From: Multifurca ochricompacta
Lineage: Eukaryota > Basidiomycota > Agaricomycetes > Russulales > Russulaceae
Reading direction: 5' to 3'
Assembly (NCBI GenBank): GCA_022496185.1
Contig: WTXG01000158.1
Coordinates: forward strand, 21,426-85,425
Length of the DNA stretch: 64,000 nucleotides
The notes under the pieces were generated by a model that was not told where the DNA came from, did no database searches, and was given only the letters and a program-made list of their open reading frames with translations. The translations under genes were made by a program, and so were the position numbers. Shown here piece by piece: positions 9,820 to 21,588 of the stretch (positions within the stretch are counted from its first letter, which is position 1; the number at the start of each line of letters is the position of its first letter).

Positions 9820-12670
9820 TGTTCCATAGAATGTGTGGGGGTCAAGGTTGCTGATGAGGTCGATGTTGGGGAAATTACTGAGATATTCATTTACAGGAAG
9901 GATGCGACTGTCCCAAAGACATTTCCAGTCGTGTCCAAGAGTCTGAGTGTAGTAGTTGTCTCCTTTCCAGGTAGCAACAAAAGCACAGTTGTTGTAGTCA
10001 AAGATAGGGTGGGTAAAGCCAAAGGGGACTTGAGCTAATTCTTCAGCAGTAAGAGGTCATTCTGAGGTCATTCAGAGCAGGTGCTAAGGCAGTATGTAGT
10101 CCACCCTTGGGCATTCCAGGTGTAGTAAACTTGATAGGCTGGGTGAAGGACAGCACAGTCTAGACGATAGTTGCGGATGTTTCTGTGGATCCAGTAATAT
10201 TCTTCAACTATTCCTGGGGCAGAGATAACAATGCGAAGTCGCCAAAGGAGATTTTCAAAGTACAGGGGGTCTGTGGTGATACGATTAGCTTCACTCAGGG
10301 GATGGTAGACGTCAAGGTGATTGGCTCTTTGAGTTGCAAGCTGAGCAGAACAATGAAGGTGGAATTCTCATAGTTCACTAGGATTTCGAGTGGGTAGCGT
10401 CCTAGAGACAAAGATATCTGTGGCAGGATAGATGTGGTTGACTTGATGGACAATGGAAGGGGATCGGGACTGAGACTGATCAGATTCTACTACTGGGAGG
10501 TTCAGGAAGGGTGTTGATGTCAAGGCAAGCTGGGTGGATGTTGGTGGGATGGGGAGTAGTTTAGATGAGCAAGGAAGGGTTCTGGGACAGGGGGAATTGG
10601 TCATTCTGGCGGTGGTGCACTAGGGCTGGGGTGGGTTTGTGCTCTTTGTCTTCTAGAGGTGTGATGGGGGCAGGTGTGGCAGGTGTGTTGTTGCTACTAT
10701 GTCTTCTAGGATTTCTTCTTCTGTCTTGGGGGGAGTTGGACTGACTTCTTCTGTGTTGGGATGCCAGGTTGATAGCCCAGTCAGTAATACTAGCCACAAT
10801 GCAAAGGAGTCTTTTATTTCTTTTTCCCTACTTAGATCGAGTAATGCAAAGGTAAGTATGTATCAAAGGCTGAAGGCCTCCACAATACTATGCCTGGGGG
10901 GGTAGGGGGAGTATCTGGACGAAAGTTACAGGTACAGAGGTCAATATCACAGAGGCAGCGTTGTCTGGATACAGGGGAACTTTCTTCAAGTCAGAGGTGT
11001 TTTCTGTGGGGGTCTTGAGATCAGACCAAGTGGTAGTGTTACCAATTAAGGCTGTCTGGGTCTGGGTGAGGCATTCTTCTTCTTGGGTGACTGCTGCAAG
11101 GGAAAGGGTAGGGAAGGCGAGCTCTTCTGGTTCTGGGGAAAGTTCAGTGTAGGTGGGGAGATAGGGGGGGTCTGTGAAGATGGGGGGGTTAACAAGGAAG
11201 GGGCAGTGGTTGCATGAGGTGGTCTCCCAGTAGTCCACAGGTATTCAATTTGTATCCTTCTGTTTCTACAAGGCGCCAGCCAGAAGGGGAGGGAGCAGAG
11301 TGAAGGCAGATCTTGTCAAAGGTGAGGTTGATTCTGGTATGGTCTAGACGAAAGGTGGAGAGGTAGTAGAGGCGTTCTCCTCTGAGCAAGAGTGTTTCAA
11401 GTTCTGGGGTATGAGGGGGAATGTGTTCTTTCCAGAGGTATTCGTCGTTGACACAGACTAAGAGTGTTTCAAGGGGGTCTCCTGTGGAATGGGTGAGTTG
11501 AGCAAGGTGCCAATAGAGGAGTTGGTGCTGGGAGTCTCGAGGGATGGCCTGACAGGGCCTGGACAGGAACTGGTTGTACTGGGTTTGGGAGAGGACTTGT
11601 CCAAAGGGGAGGAGAATTCAAGGGGGAGATAGATGGTATTGACGTCACACCAACCTTCTGCTTGTCCGTCGTCGTGGAGGGTGCTGATAAGTGGTTCTGG
11701 ATAGAGGAGGGCAAGCTGTGCTTCTCTGTGAAGCTGGAAAAGGTGGTTGAATTGTCTTTGGACACATTGGAGACGCTCTTCTCTTTCTGCAGGGAAGGAC
11801 ACTATTTTCCTGGACCAAGAGATGTCTTTATTTACTAGGGACCTCTACAGTTAGGTGCACAATGTACTGTTTAGAGTTTACTATGAAATCTATATCTTCA
11901 AAACAAGTATACCCATCTGCAGGCTGGATAGGGAGGAGGGGGATGGGGTTGAAGGGGAGGCAAACAGGACGAATGAAGGGGGCAAGCTCTAAGTAGTCTC
12001 TAAGCAGGTCCCGAACTGTATAGTACCGGTTGTCTATTGAGACTCCTAGGTCAGTGAAGCTCAGAGTGCCAAAGATACTGATGAAGTGTCCGTCCAGGAG
12101 GTCAAAGCCTTGGAGTAATGCTCTAGCTCCACTGAAGACATCTTGTAATTCTGGGGAGAGGGTGCGATTCAACTGGGCAATGGAAGCATTCCAAGAATAG
12201 ACCAGTAACCTGTTGGGGAAAGTGCGAGGGTTGGGGGCCAGGTATCCTACTTTGGCACAGAGGTTGAGGTTCACAAAGTGGGAGGTGGGGTAATGAGGGG
12301 AATGAAGGAATCGATCAATCTGAGGACGAATAGGAATGTTATGAAAGTGAGGGAAGCGGATAGGAATGAATGTATTAGAGAGGTACTGAGCTTGATCACA
12401 AAGCACATCCAAGAAGCAGGGAAACTGATCAAAGAAGCTGACCTCTCTGGAAAACTGGGAGGGCACCCAAGACTCCTGTCGACCGTCAAGCGAATAGTAG
12501 ATAAGGAACTGGTGAGGATTGGTTGGGTGATCAATACAAAGAGGATGATTAATGAGAGAAGGAGGAGGTGTCTGATGGTTGAGGCCAGGATGGTGGGGGG
12601 AAAGGGCGTTTGCAGCAGTGGGGAGGGGTGGGGCAGGGGTTGGGAGGCGAATATAACGAGGGGGGGGGGT
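9820..12670 (-). pseudogene. Long decayed ORF upstream of Gag in gypsy A (function unknown)
   Basis: Minus-strand coding signal extends about 2.8 kb upstream of Gag. The longest open piece is 11828-12466 (212 aa, with LLQGFDLLDGHFISIFGTLS and YYTVRDLLRDYLELAPFIRP). Further pieces lie at 11458-11802, 11189-11389 (LRGERLYYLSTFRLDH) and 10888-11238, and two Ser/Pro/Gln-rich pieces lie at 10368-10797. The part nearest Gag reads through TGA codons at about 10368-10370 and 10057-10059 (YHPLSEANRIT, LLWRLRIVISAPGIVEEYYW, GFTHPIFDYNN, DWKCLWDSRILPVNEYL) and joins Gag across Tc1-C. I recognise no domain. It may be an unusually long Gag N-terminus, a separate ORF, or a captured gene. Confidence 0.55.
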
Positions 12671-12905
12671 GCCAAAGGTATTGGACGCGTTTAAGAGGCC
12701 TGGGGGACAAGGGGAGGCAATTGGAGGGGGGGGGAGGGCACAGGGAAAGGGTGGAGTTCTGGGAGTTCCAGAGGAGGCAAAACAGACAAAGGGGGAGCTG
12801 GAGATGCTGTGGCAGCTGCCTCTACTAGGGCAGCAAAGTTGAGAATTTCATGGGGGGGTAAGCTCGTAGGGGGGGGAGGCTGCTTGATCTGAAGAGTTGG
12901 TCAAA

Positions 12906-13510
12906 TGTTATGCTCAGAGGGGCATACACGGTCGAGTGTGGGCAGCTAGGTCACAGGGACAAGGTCAGGACGATCTTGGGTCAATGCGGAAGACAATAAG
13001 TCCGACGCTATGCTCAGTCACAAGCCAATCAGTGTGCAAGGCCCCAGAAGGACAAAGCACCAAAGAGAGGAGTCCGGGTGGTGAGACGCAAGGAAGGAGG
13101 TTAAAGGTCCACAAGGCTACTGATTGTCACAGGAGCTCAAGATGGGGAACCATCTGAGCGAGACTAGCTAGGGTATATATACATGCTGGTACTAGCTTAG
13201 TCATCCGTTCTTATCAGTCTTATCTAGATGCTTGTGGTTCTGGATGTGTGACTATGGAACCTTCCATCAGAACCAGCGCCACTGTCTTCTCATGTCAACT
13301 AAGGTTCAGGGTCCTTCTGTACACGAGGCATCAAACCTTACTGTCACGTGATCTGCTTCTGTACCTCATGCCGTATCTGTCTTCTGGACTTCGGTGTGGG
13401 ACATCATGACTAAGCCGGCAATGTCCTTGTGGACCCTGCGCAGCTACTGTCACTGCTTGTGTGTCCCCCATGTCTTGCCGTCTGTCGGGTATGCTGGGTA
13501 GGTCATGACA
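12906..13510. repeat. Solo LTR, family F, copy 1
   Basis: A 605-bp sequence running from TGTTATGCTCAGAGG to GGTAGGTCATGACA (TG...CA). It is flanked by a perfect 5-bp target duplication TCAAA at 12901-12905 and 13511-13515. A second copy in the opposite orientation lies at 34828-35428 with a different duplication. No internal region or partner LTR is nearby, so it is a recombination remnant of an LTR retrotransposon. It sits in the leader of gypsy A. A TATATATA stretch occurs near 13172; orientation was not settled. Confidence 0.9.
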
Positions 13511-13581
13511 TCAAAGGGGAGCTGTTCTGGGACACTAGGGCACTTGTCAGTCACTGTCTGCTGCAAAGGAGACTGTCCAAA

Positions 13582-14164
13582 TGTTACAACTCACTGCCGA
13601 CTGCCTGGACAGTGGGTTGTATGCGAAGGGGAAGGGATTTTGGAAGTGGGCAAAGGATGAGAGTGAGGGTGAAAGTGCAAGGGAGATGAAGCAAACAGCT
13701 CAAGGGCAAGGGATGAGAAGCCTTCCACAAGGTGGGGCTAATCTCCTAGGTAATCAGGAACCAGATCACAAGTGGACAGTCTGGAGCTGTCCATTCTATT
13801 CCTAAAGGGTTTATATACATAATTACAACCAGGACTTTGGTCTGTGCACCACTTTAGGGGAGGTTAACTTCACTTTAACTCCTACTGATCCACCAATGAG
13901 AATAGCCCCACTTTTGGGCTTAGAAATCCACAGTCCGCAGTCTGCAGTCCGCAGTTTGTGGACTGCTGTTTAGGCATTGTGGGGTTCTGTTAGTACTCTT
14001 CCCACAGGTCTCCAATTTGGCAGGAGTCCGGCCCTGGTCCGGACCAGCCCTTCTCTGGTCTTAATCTAGGGTTATCTTCATCTCTGGGGGTTCTACAAGG
14101 TCTCTGGGAGCGTCTGGGGATTTCTGGGGGGTCAGGAGGTTTTCTAGGGTGTCAGTTCATGACA
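13582..14164 (-). repeat. 5' LTR of gypsy A
   Basis: On the minus strand this runs from TGTCATGAACTGACACC to GAGTTGTAACA, giving TG...CA ends. It contains a TATA-type box (GTATATAAACCC, about 13806-13818) in the minus orientation that would drive gypsy A. It lies just upstream of the leader and the long ORF. The partner LTR is outside the window, so the ends rest on terminal dinucleotides, TATA position and context only. Confidence 0.6.
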
Positions 14165-14199
14165 GATGGTGGTGGTTTGTATTTTCCATGGCTTGTGTC

Positions 14200-14366
14200 A
14201 CTTGTATATTAAGTTGAAGTTTTTTGAATTTTTTGAACATTTGATGCTCATATATTAGTCACGTGTGCACGTGACCTGGTAAATTACTACCTTCCCACAG
14301 CGGCCCAGTAATTTACTGGTAAATATTGGGTTGGTAAAAAAAGTACCCATTTTTTCCGCAACTCTA
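14200..14366. repeat. AT-rich repeat R, left copy (terminus of a hAT-like element)
   Basis: This stretch is an inverted relative of 27621-27796. The shared text includes TTTGATGCTCATATATTA, GGTAAATTACTACCT, TTACTGGTAAATATTGGGTTGG and GTACC. It ends CGCAACTCTA, matching TAGGGTTGCGGATAAAAT at 27621 when reversed. The TAG-type outer end suggests a hAT-like terminus. The two copies bracket the NLR island and point away from it. Confidence 0.6.
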
Positions 14367-14370
14367 GTTG

Positions 14371-15532
14371 CTGGGTGAATAGCGTTCAGTTCCTCGCGTG
14401 ACTTGGTATTCGCCTACTCTTATCCATGTATTCCCTGTTCCAATACATTAATTACGTCGCGGGACTCAGACCTTTTTGAGACAAAATGAAGGTATGGCAT
14501 TATCTCCCTAGTCAACATCCTCATCCGGGATATCGCGGTATTTGGACAACATTAGTGGGCCAAAGGTGTCCTATGACGATGTCACTCCTCGCGTTCAACT
14601 TCCCAACCCCTGAATCTTTAACATATTCAGGTTGTTGTCTCGTGTTGTTTGATCTGGAGTTGGTGACAACCGAGTGAGCAAGCATTCATAGATTTTCTTT
14701 CAAATTTTCCTCCTCCCACAGGTCATTGTTTGGCCCACAACTTGAACTTCTCGCAAGCAATACCTTTCACTGTAGCTTACTTTCCTGTAGGACCTGTTCA
14801 CTAAGTTTGCCATGACTCCATGACGCCTAGTTCCTTAGCCAACATATTCAGTGAGATTGGTTGGTGCGACACTGTCGCTACACGATTTCCCACTGTGACA
14901 CGACGCACTTCCCTTGAGAATTGAGTCTATTGAAGAGCCAAGGTCGCTATGTAGTGTTGTCACGATGCTGGCATTGATGTCAATCCCAACAGCACAGCAT
15001 GGTTTCTGTAAGGTTGATGAACCTGGTCCTGGTTCAGAGTCTCCCTCTTTCCTGCACGGCTCGGGTAAGGATGGATACATGGGTTATATTCGCTATCCAC
15101 TCGATCTTGCATCCAAATCGATGAAATAAATCATTCGCCTGGTTTGTCCACCCAATAATCACCGTCGGTGAGTGCGAACTGATCCATGGGCTGATACAGG
15201 AATTATGGTTTGGGGAAATAGGCTCGAATTATAAGTCGCCGATTTGTTAAATTGAAAGGAGACGGTCACAGTCAAGGATCATTGAGCTTTGTTGGATAAA
15301 TTGATTCAGATTCAGGTTACAGCACCAAGGAAGAGATGAGGTGACCTGCTTCACATTTCGCTATAATATTGAAAATGTTGAAAAGTGATTGTTAAATAGG
15401 CCGCAGGGGACTAGGTCAAGGGTGATTTCTCGTCACCTGACTTGGACTTGGTCACGTTGACTTTCCCATTTTTCCTTTGAACGGCCCACTGACAAGTCGT
15501 TTCACCAACGTCCGCCTACTACAATTCAGAAC
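14371..15532. other. Intergenic region upstream of NLR1
   Basis: I see no gene here with recognisable features. Open segments at 14486-14677 and 14914-15129 are short and lack family signatures. The part just before 15533 is the likely NLR1 promoter, but I saw no clear TATA box. Confidence 0.5.
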
Positions 15533-18500
15533 ATGCAATACGAACAACTCTCATTCAAGAAAAGAGTCCGCAGGATATTTTCTGCATCGTCTAGCAGCAA
15601 CCAGCCAATCTGTGCGTGTCTCTCCGGCGTAGTGTTTTCTCGACTAAACAATCAGCCCAAATCAGCTGGTAGTCTTATTCCTGGCTCATCGGGGCCCATC
15701 GGTGGGGTCGCAATGAGTGCGATAGAGACTTCCCTTGCGGCGTTGAAGGAGGCAAGCTCTTTGGCCAAGACGATCCCCTACATTTCCCCAATTGCGGGTC
15801 TCCTGCTCCAAGCACTCACCATGCGTGATGTAAGCACCTCGCAGCTCTCCGTACGAGCTTTAATCTTGATAAATTCTTGATAGGAAGTGAAGCAGCACAA
15901 GGAGGAGTGGGATGTAGTGATGCGTAAACTTGGCAGGGTGGCAGGCCTCGTCGTGAATGTGGGGGAGTCGTGCCAGAAATATAACCTCAGGGAAAGCGAT
16001 CTCCCTTCCGGTCTGCGCACGACCCTAAAGTCCCTTCAGATGTGTGTCCAACCTTTCTGACCCTTTTTCAATGGCTCATCGCACGCAAGTGAACTCAGTG
16101 GAGTCGGAAGCGCGCTAAAGCAAAGCGCGGAGATAGGGACTATAAGGAAGGTTCTTCTACGCAAGGATTTGCTACGGAAGGTCAAGCAATATGATGGCGA
16201 ACTATCAAATGTGCTTCAAACTTTTCAGGTCAGTCCTAAACTGATCTTCCGTGTCAATCCCTTGACTCGACGCCTAACAGGCTGAGCTGGCTTTGGACTC
16301 TCGTTTTGCTCAAATTGCTGCCGAACTCAAAGTAGGCATCTCCCTAATACTGAGTAATAATCACTCATTCACATATTTGACAGATCATTCACCCTGACCC
16401 GTCTGTGCCATTCAATATGGTCATGTAGGTTCTTTGTTGATACTCGTGCGGTGCCTGTGGCTGACAATTACTAAGGCCCGTACCCCAGGAGCCATCTGCA
16501 CCTCAAACATTCTTTGGCCGTGATGCCGAGCTTGCTGAGATCATTCACATGATTTTTACTGGCATTGGATCTCGTCCTGCCCGCATTGTAATCCTCGGAC
16601 CTGGTGGTTATGGCAAAACAACTCTTGCAAATGCAGTCCTCACTCATCCCCGTGTTCAAAACCACTTCGAGAGTGCTCGATACTTTGTTGCCTGTGAATC
16701 AGTCTCCTCATCAGGTGCTCTCCTAGTTGAACTCGCAAAGACACTCGGCATCCTGGATGGAACCTCGGACGCTTCCTGGTCTCATATCCATGCCACCTTA
16801 AATTCCAAGGATAGCATTATTTGTCTTGACAATTTTGAATCACCTTGGGACCAGTCCAGTGATACAAGGCATTCTGTGGAGAAGCTACTTTCCAGGATCA
16901 CAGGACTCCATCATGTTACTCTTCTTGTCACTATGCGAGGCTCAGTACGGCCTGGTCAGACTCAGTGGACAAAACCTGTCCTGGCTCCATTGAAGACTCT
17001 AAGCCAGGATGCTGCTAAAGAAATATGGGAGGAAATAGGAGATAACTTTGATGATGCTGCAGAGGAACTCATCAAAGCTGTGGATTATGTTCCCCTTGCT
17101 GTTACCTTGTTAGCCCATCTTTCCCAGGCAACATTGCCATCATTATTGTTAAAAGAATGGAACCAAAAGCAGACCAAATTTATTCAAATGGGTCAGAGCC
17201 ATAAACTTTCAAATCTTGAATACTCCATTCAGCTATCTATTGAAAGTGGCAGCATGAAAGCTAATCCATCTGCCAAGGATCTACTTGGGATTCTCAGCAT
17301 GCTACCAGATGGGATACACACAAAGCACTTGGAAATATTTCAGGAGATTCTTGTTGATATGGATCTTCTATCTAGCTTGCGGATTCTGCAGCAGTGCAGC
17401 CTTGTAAATGTGATTGGAGAGAGATATCAAACTCATCCCATCATTCGTCACTTTTGTAATCACCAGAATTTCATATCAGCAAACCATAAAAAATCACTCC
17501 AGGAATTCTACATTAACCTGGCATCTTCAGAATCATATAATGCACAGGCCCAGAAGCATGCTGAGATGGTACTTGAAGTGAATAATACAAAAGCCACATT
17601 ACTTCAGCTTTTGAATTCAAACTATAAGGATCATTCTAAGCTAGTCAAATCCATCCTCACATTCACCTTTTTCCATGCAAGCATAGGGGACCTTTCAGAC
17701 AAATTGATAAGCCAAACCTTTGAATCTCTACAAGAGAGAAAGGCTATTACATCATTGTTAGTTGAATGTCTTCAGACATGGGGAAAATTGTACTACTTTG
17801 CAAGTGACTTTGAAAATGCAAAATATAAAGCACAAGAAGCAGAAAGACTGTGCTCTTCAGGCTCAAATAATATTAGCCCTCTACATGCAGCAGTGCTAAC
17901 AGACCTTAGTGAACTCTGTCTATTCCAAGGAGCACTAGATGAGGCAGAAGCATCTTATAAAAAAGTCTTGGAACTTCATAAGATTGCCAATAATCTTGTA
18001 GGCCAAGGAAATAGTTACAAAGGACTTGGAGACACATATTTACGCCTGGGAAAGCTACATGAGGCAGAGGCTTCTTATAAAAAGGCCCTAGAATGCCACA
18101 AGCTTACTGATGGTGTCTTGGGCCAAGGAAATGATCACAAAGGGCTGGGGGATATATATGTACAACTGAATAAGCCAGTTGAGGCTGAAGCTTCATATAA
18201 GAAGGCATTGGAATTTCACAAGATTGCTAATGATGCTCTCTGGCAAGGGAATGATCACCTTGGACTTGGAGATACATATCTACAGATGAGGAAGCCAGAT
18301 GAGGCCAAAGCTTCATATAATATGGCATTGGAATTTCACAGAATTGCCAACAATGCCCTAGGTCGAGGGAATGACTACAGAGGGCTTGGAGACATGTATC
18401 TACAATTGAAGAAGCTAGATGATGCTGAAGCCTCATACAAAAAGGCCTTGGAATTTCACAAGATTGCCAATAATGCCCTTGGTCAAGGGAATGATTGTTT

Positions 18501-19029
18501 TGGGCTTGGGGGCATATATTTGCAACTGAAGAAGCTAGATGAAGCTGAAGCTTCTTACAAAATGGCCTTGGAATTTCACAAAAGTGCCAACAATGTCCTA
18601 GGTCAAGGGAGTGATTACAGAGGACTTGGGAGCACATATTTACAGTTGAAGAAGCTGGATGAGGCTGAAGCCTCATACAGAAAGGCCTTGGAATTTCACA
18701 AAATCGCAAATAGCACCCTGGGTCAAGGGAATGATCACAAAGGATTTGGTGATATATATCTACTGTTGAGGAGGTTTGGTGAGGCTGAAGCTTCCTACCA
18801 AAAGGCCTTGGAATATTACAAGATTGCCAATAGTGTCTTGGGTCAAGGTAATGCTTTACATGGTCTGGGTAAAGCATATATGGAGAGGTCACAACTTGAA
18901 GATGCAAAGGTCATGTTTGAGAAAGCACTTACCCTGCATAAGCAAGTACAAGAACCAATATGGCAAAGGTCTGATGAGGAATTCTTAGATAGAGTCCTGT
19001 CTAAGATGGGCCATACTACCAAGAAGTGA
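15533..19029 (+). CDS. NLR1: NB-ARC/TPR NLR-like protein with MLKL/HeLo-like N-terminus
   Basis: Seven exons give a 1061-aa reading frame: 15533-15611, 15666-15829, 15884-16041, 16090-16228, 16281-16331, 16384-16424 and 16476-19029. All introns are 48-54 nt with GT-AG ends, and the frame is kept at every join. Residues about 45-190 form a helical region (MSAIETSLAALKEASSLAK, PIAGLLLQALTMRD) typical of the four-helix MLKL/HeLo-like domain of Agaricomycete NLRs. The NTPase has a P-loop GPGGYGKTT (about 252-260), a Walker-B-like IICLDNF (about 326-332), LLVTMRG (about 360-366) and a VPLAV motif (about 416-420). About nine 40-aa TPRs follow (about 686-1033), nearly identical to one another. Such proteins are thought to sense ligands through the repeats and trigger cell death or defence. 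The first exon is the least certain, but it matches NLR2. Confidence 0.85.
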
Positions 19030-19898
19030 GAGCCTTAGACAGATATGACATTTCTATAATCATGGCCGGGTATAACTTTAGCTTTTGGACTTCGGCAATG
19101 TTACCAGATATAGCTACAACGTGTATACAGTTGATTATATTCACTTTCTAAGCTTATGAGTTGGAGGCAAGATTGTCACGTACAGCGTATATTTGATCAA
19201 GATGTTCCTTCATTGTTTAGGCCAGAGTGCCAAGTGAGTCAAATATCTGTCGATGGATTGGAACGAACACATCACTCGTTTGTCTAGAGGTGAACTTAGT
19301 TTGCGACGCGCACCAACAAGAGTTTGATATGGGAAAGATCAGGTTGTAGAGGGGCAAAGGCCTCTGAGAGCGTAATTTAAAGACGAGGTGACCGAGATCG
19401 CGCCATCCATCGGATGGGGCTCAAACACTTGGAGAGCGTAGTCATTTCTACGTCCATGTAAGGTGTGAAACGGCGAGACCTTGCGACTGATGAGATCGTT
19501 TGAGAAAGAGATCAGGCTAATGAGGCTAGTACATTTTAATCAAGTGATCCCGAAGCTTTCATTGCGTATCTCAGCGATCGTTCATACAGCCTGTGAAAGG
19601 ATCGCGGGCAGAGGACACGGTTGTAATGATGCGGCTAAAGACTTACTACGGGCAAGTGGACGGCCATCAAAGTGTCATACTTCTTGCAGATGTTTCGCCA
19701 TTGCGAACAAAACACTTTCATGTCGAACCATGGCTATAAGGCCCTTGAGCGTCGAACCCCAAACAACATATGAGACGATATGAGACGAGTGAGGCTTTGT
19801 CTTGATCAAGACATCTCGAGGCAGCCTATCTGGTTAGCCATTTCATCTGGCAGAGGGAGCGCACACCAAGGAATGTACCCATAACGAAAGAGTTCGCA
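19030..19898. other. Intergenic region between NLR1 and the L11 pseudogene
   Basis: No supported gene. An open segment at 19481-19783 (100 aa) has no recognisable family feature and no homologue elsewhere in the window. The 3' ends of NLR1 and the L11 copy converge here, so terminators are expected, but no specific signal was identified. Confidence 0.5.
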
Positions 19899-20075
19899 TT
19901 AAAGGGGATGGTCATGGGTGATACATAGCGACAGTGCAGTAAACGTGATATCATAGCACATAATAGTGGCAATACAACAAGACGCGGGGGCCAAACCATT
20001 TATTTCTGCAGAGAAAAATGTGACAGAAAGGCAGTAAAGTGAGTTCCATGGGTCAAGGAATACGGAGTGACGCAC

Positions 20076-20734
20076 AAGGATGATACACTCAAACCGCGAC
20101 TTGTACCATGCCATCGTATCGTCCTTCGTTACTTTGTGCCTGATGCCGATCCGAGACTGCTTAATCTTGCGCTTCGCCACGCGGTTCCCAGGGCGGCCCA
20201 TAACAACGTAAAAGTCCATACCAAAAATACCAATTGTGGGGTCGTATCGCGCCCCCAGGTCGATGTGCTCCTGAATTCCAAAGCCAAAGTTGCCTGTCTC
20301 GGAAAAGTTGCGTCGGTTGAGCTCGTACTCCTTCACTTTGAGACCACGCTCAAGAATTTCCTCCGCTTTGGGGCCACGAATGGTTACGTGCATGGCAATC
20401 TTCTCGTTGCGTCAGCTACCGAACTGGCGGACAGTGTAGCAGGCCTTGGAGGTAACGGGTGTTTGGCCAGTCAGCTGTTCGAGGGCTTTAGAGGCCCGTG
20501 TCAGACGATCACCAGACTCTCCAACGGATATATCTACAACAAAGCAGGCAAAAAAAGGCATCTGCGTCAGGAGGGAGAAGTGGGAGGTAGCAAATGGCAG
20601 TACGTACTAATAACGAACTTCTTGATACGGAGATCACGCATGGCGTTTGTGGGAGCTGTTTTCGTCTCGGCCTGAAAAGTAAAGGGTTAAATGTCAACCT
20701 GGGCACGAGCGCAGCGCAAGGAGGCCAGCACCAT
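20076..20734 (-). pseudogene. RPL11: 60S ribosomal protein L11 (uL5) gene copy, nonsense-interrupted
   Basis: The protein is unmistakably eukaryotic L11: [67 protein letters not shown] and [13 protein letters not shown]11 is part of the 60S central protuberance near 5S rRNA. Exon 1 appears to be only the ATG (20732-20734), exon 2 is 20608-20671, and exon 3 starts at 20533. Introns are retained, so this is not a processed copy. A TGA at 20412-20414 stops the frame after about 62 codons, where RRNEK-type text is expected. The preceding residues are Gly-Ser instead of Gly-Ile, and an upstream Arg is Cys. The usual stop after the C-terminus is also missing. L11 is essential, so a working copy should exist elsewhere. 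Confidence 0.85.
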
Positions 20735-21588
20735 TCTGAAAAAAAAAGTTTGGTTTGGTTTGACTGTCGTCCTCGTTGTGTTGACAATGAACCTCAAGCC
20801 TTAGTTGATACCCTTGTTGTGTACTGTTTGCCCAATCATTGTGGCTTGCAACTGTACAGCTGAAGAAAAGGACAGGGTCAGCAATCTCCGTAATTTCCAA
20901 CCTCAGTGCGGGTAGCAAGGCGACATCGGGATGTCTTAGGTAAAAATCTCTTTGCTAGTCACTCCTTTCCCCAAGGAAATTTTGATGAATTGCACTTCCT
21001 CTTTTTCTGCCTTGCTCACCTTTACTGCACTCTTTTCTTCCACGTCCCTCCTCTTACCTTCCACTCCTTGATTAAGACGTTTCCTCCTAGTGAGGTTTTC
21101 ACGTCCAATACTTATCCTGGTATTAACCACACCTGTACAGCCTAGTAGCTACTCTGTTCCGTAGTAGCCGCGCGACTTGGGACAAACCCTAAAGCGCGAA
21201 TAAATTCGATTTCAAAAGAAAAAAAGACTGGGAGGCTGCACGTGAGTTCTTGGCCTTTGGAAGTTCTCACCTGATACGTCGACCGAAGAAACCGTAAAGT
21301 GCGGACCTTGACGGCCGACAGAGCATGTGAATGAATTAATGAGCGGCCCTGGCCGGCACGCACGGAGGAATCGACGAAAGGCAGATCTCCGCCGAACCAA
21401 AGTTCCGAAAAAGGTGAAGAGGGTTCCGAATGCTGCTCATTCATTATGCTTGCTGTCATATATGTACATAATCTTTCTCTTTCTATCCTTTTATTTTTAG
21501 AAAAAGAAAAAAAGAAATTATATGGACTTGTTATCCTTTCTCTCCTCCGCCATTTACTTTCATACTATCATCTTCCTTTCCAAATACT
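20735..21588. other. Divergent intergenic region between L11 copy and tail-anchored gene
   Basis: The two flanking genes diverge from this stretch, so it should hold both promoters. Pyrimidine-rich tracts lie at about 20985-21080 and 21470-21585, as is common upstream of fungal start codons. A poly-A run lies at about 20739-20748. Small open segments on both strands show no family features. Confidence 0.45.

Larger units (their letters stand above)
1..14164 (-). mobile_element. Ty3/gypsy element A (5' LTR to integrase; 3' end outside window)
   Basis: Reading the minus strand from right to left, the order is LTR (13582-14164), a leader, a long upstream ORF, Gag with a zinc knuckle, aspartic protease, reverse transcriptase, RNase H and the start of integrase, which runs off the left edge. 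This is the standard Ty3/gypsy order. Three insertions interrupt it: a solo LTR at 12906-13510, Tc1-C at 8210-9817 and hAT1 at 1395-5704. Each has a target duplication, so the reading frame can be followed across each gap. Frameshifts and TGA stops in several domains mean it cannot encode a working polyprotein. The 3' LTR must lie left of position 1. Confidence 0.85.

Noticed and set aside
14835..15129. Overlapping short open frames on both strands upstream of NLR1
   Set aside because: Neither strand shows family features or a coherent exon structure.
18227..18907. 226-aa antisense open frame opposite the NLR1 TPR region
   Set aside because: It is the mirror of a 120-bp repeat array whose sense strand encodes clear TPRs; the antisense protein only repeats the same pattern and has no family features.
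19481..19783. 100-aa open frame between NLR1 and the L11 copy
   Set aside because: No recognisable motif, no splice context and no second copy; length is within chance for this region.
20412..20414. Selenocysteine or a spliced-out TGA in the L11 copy
   Set aside because: L11 contains no selenocysteine, and no in-frame GT-AG intron around the codon would restore the conserved text, which continues directly after the TGA.
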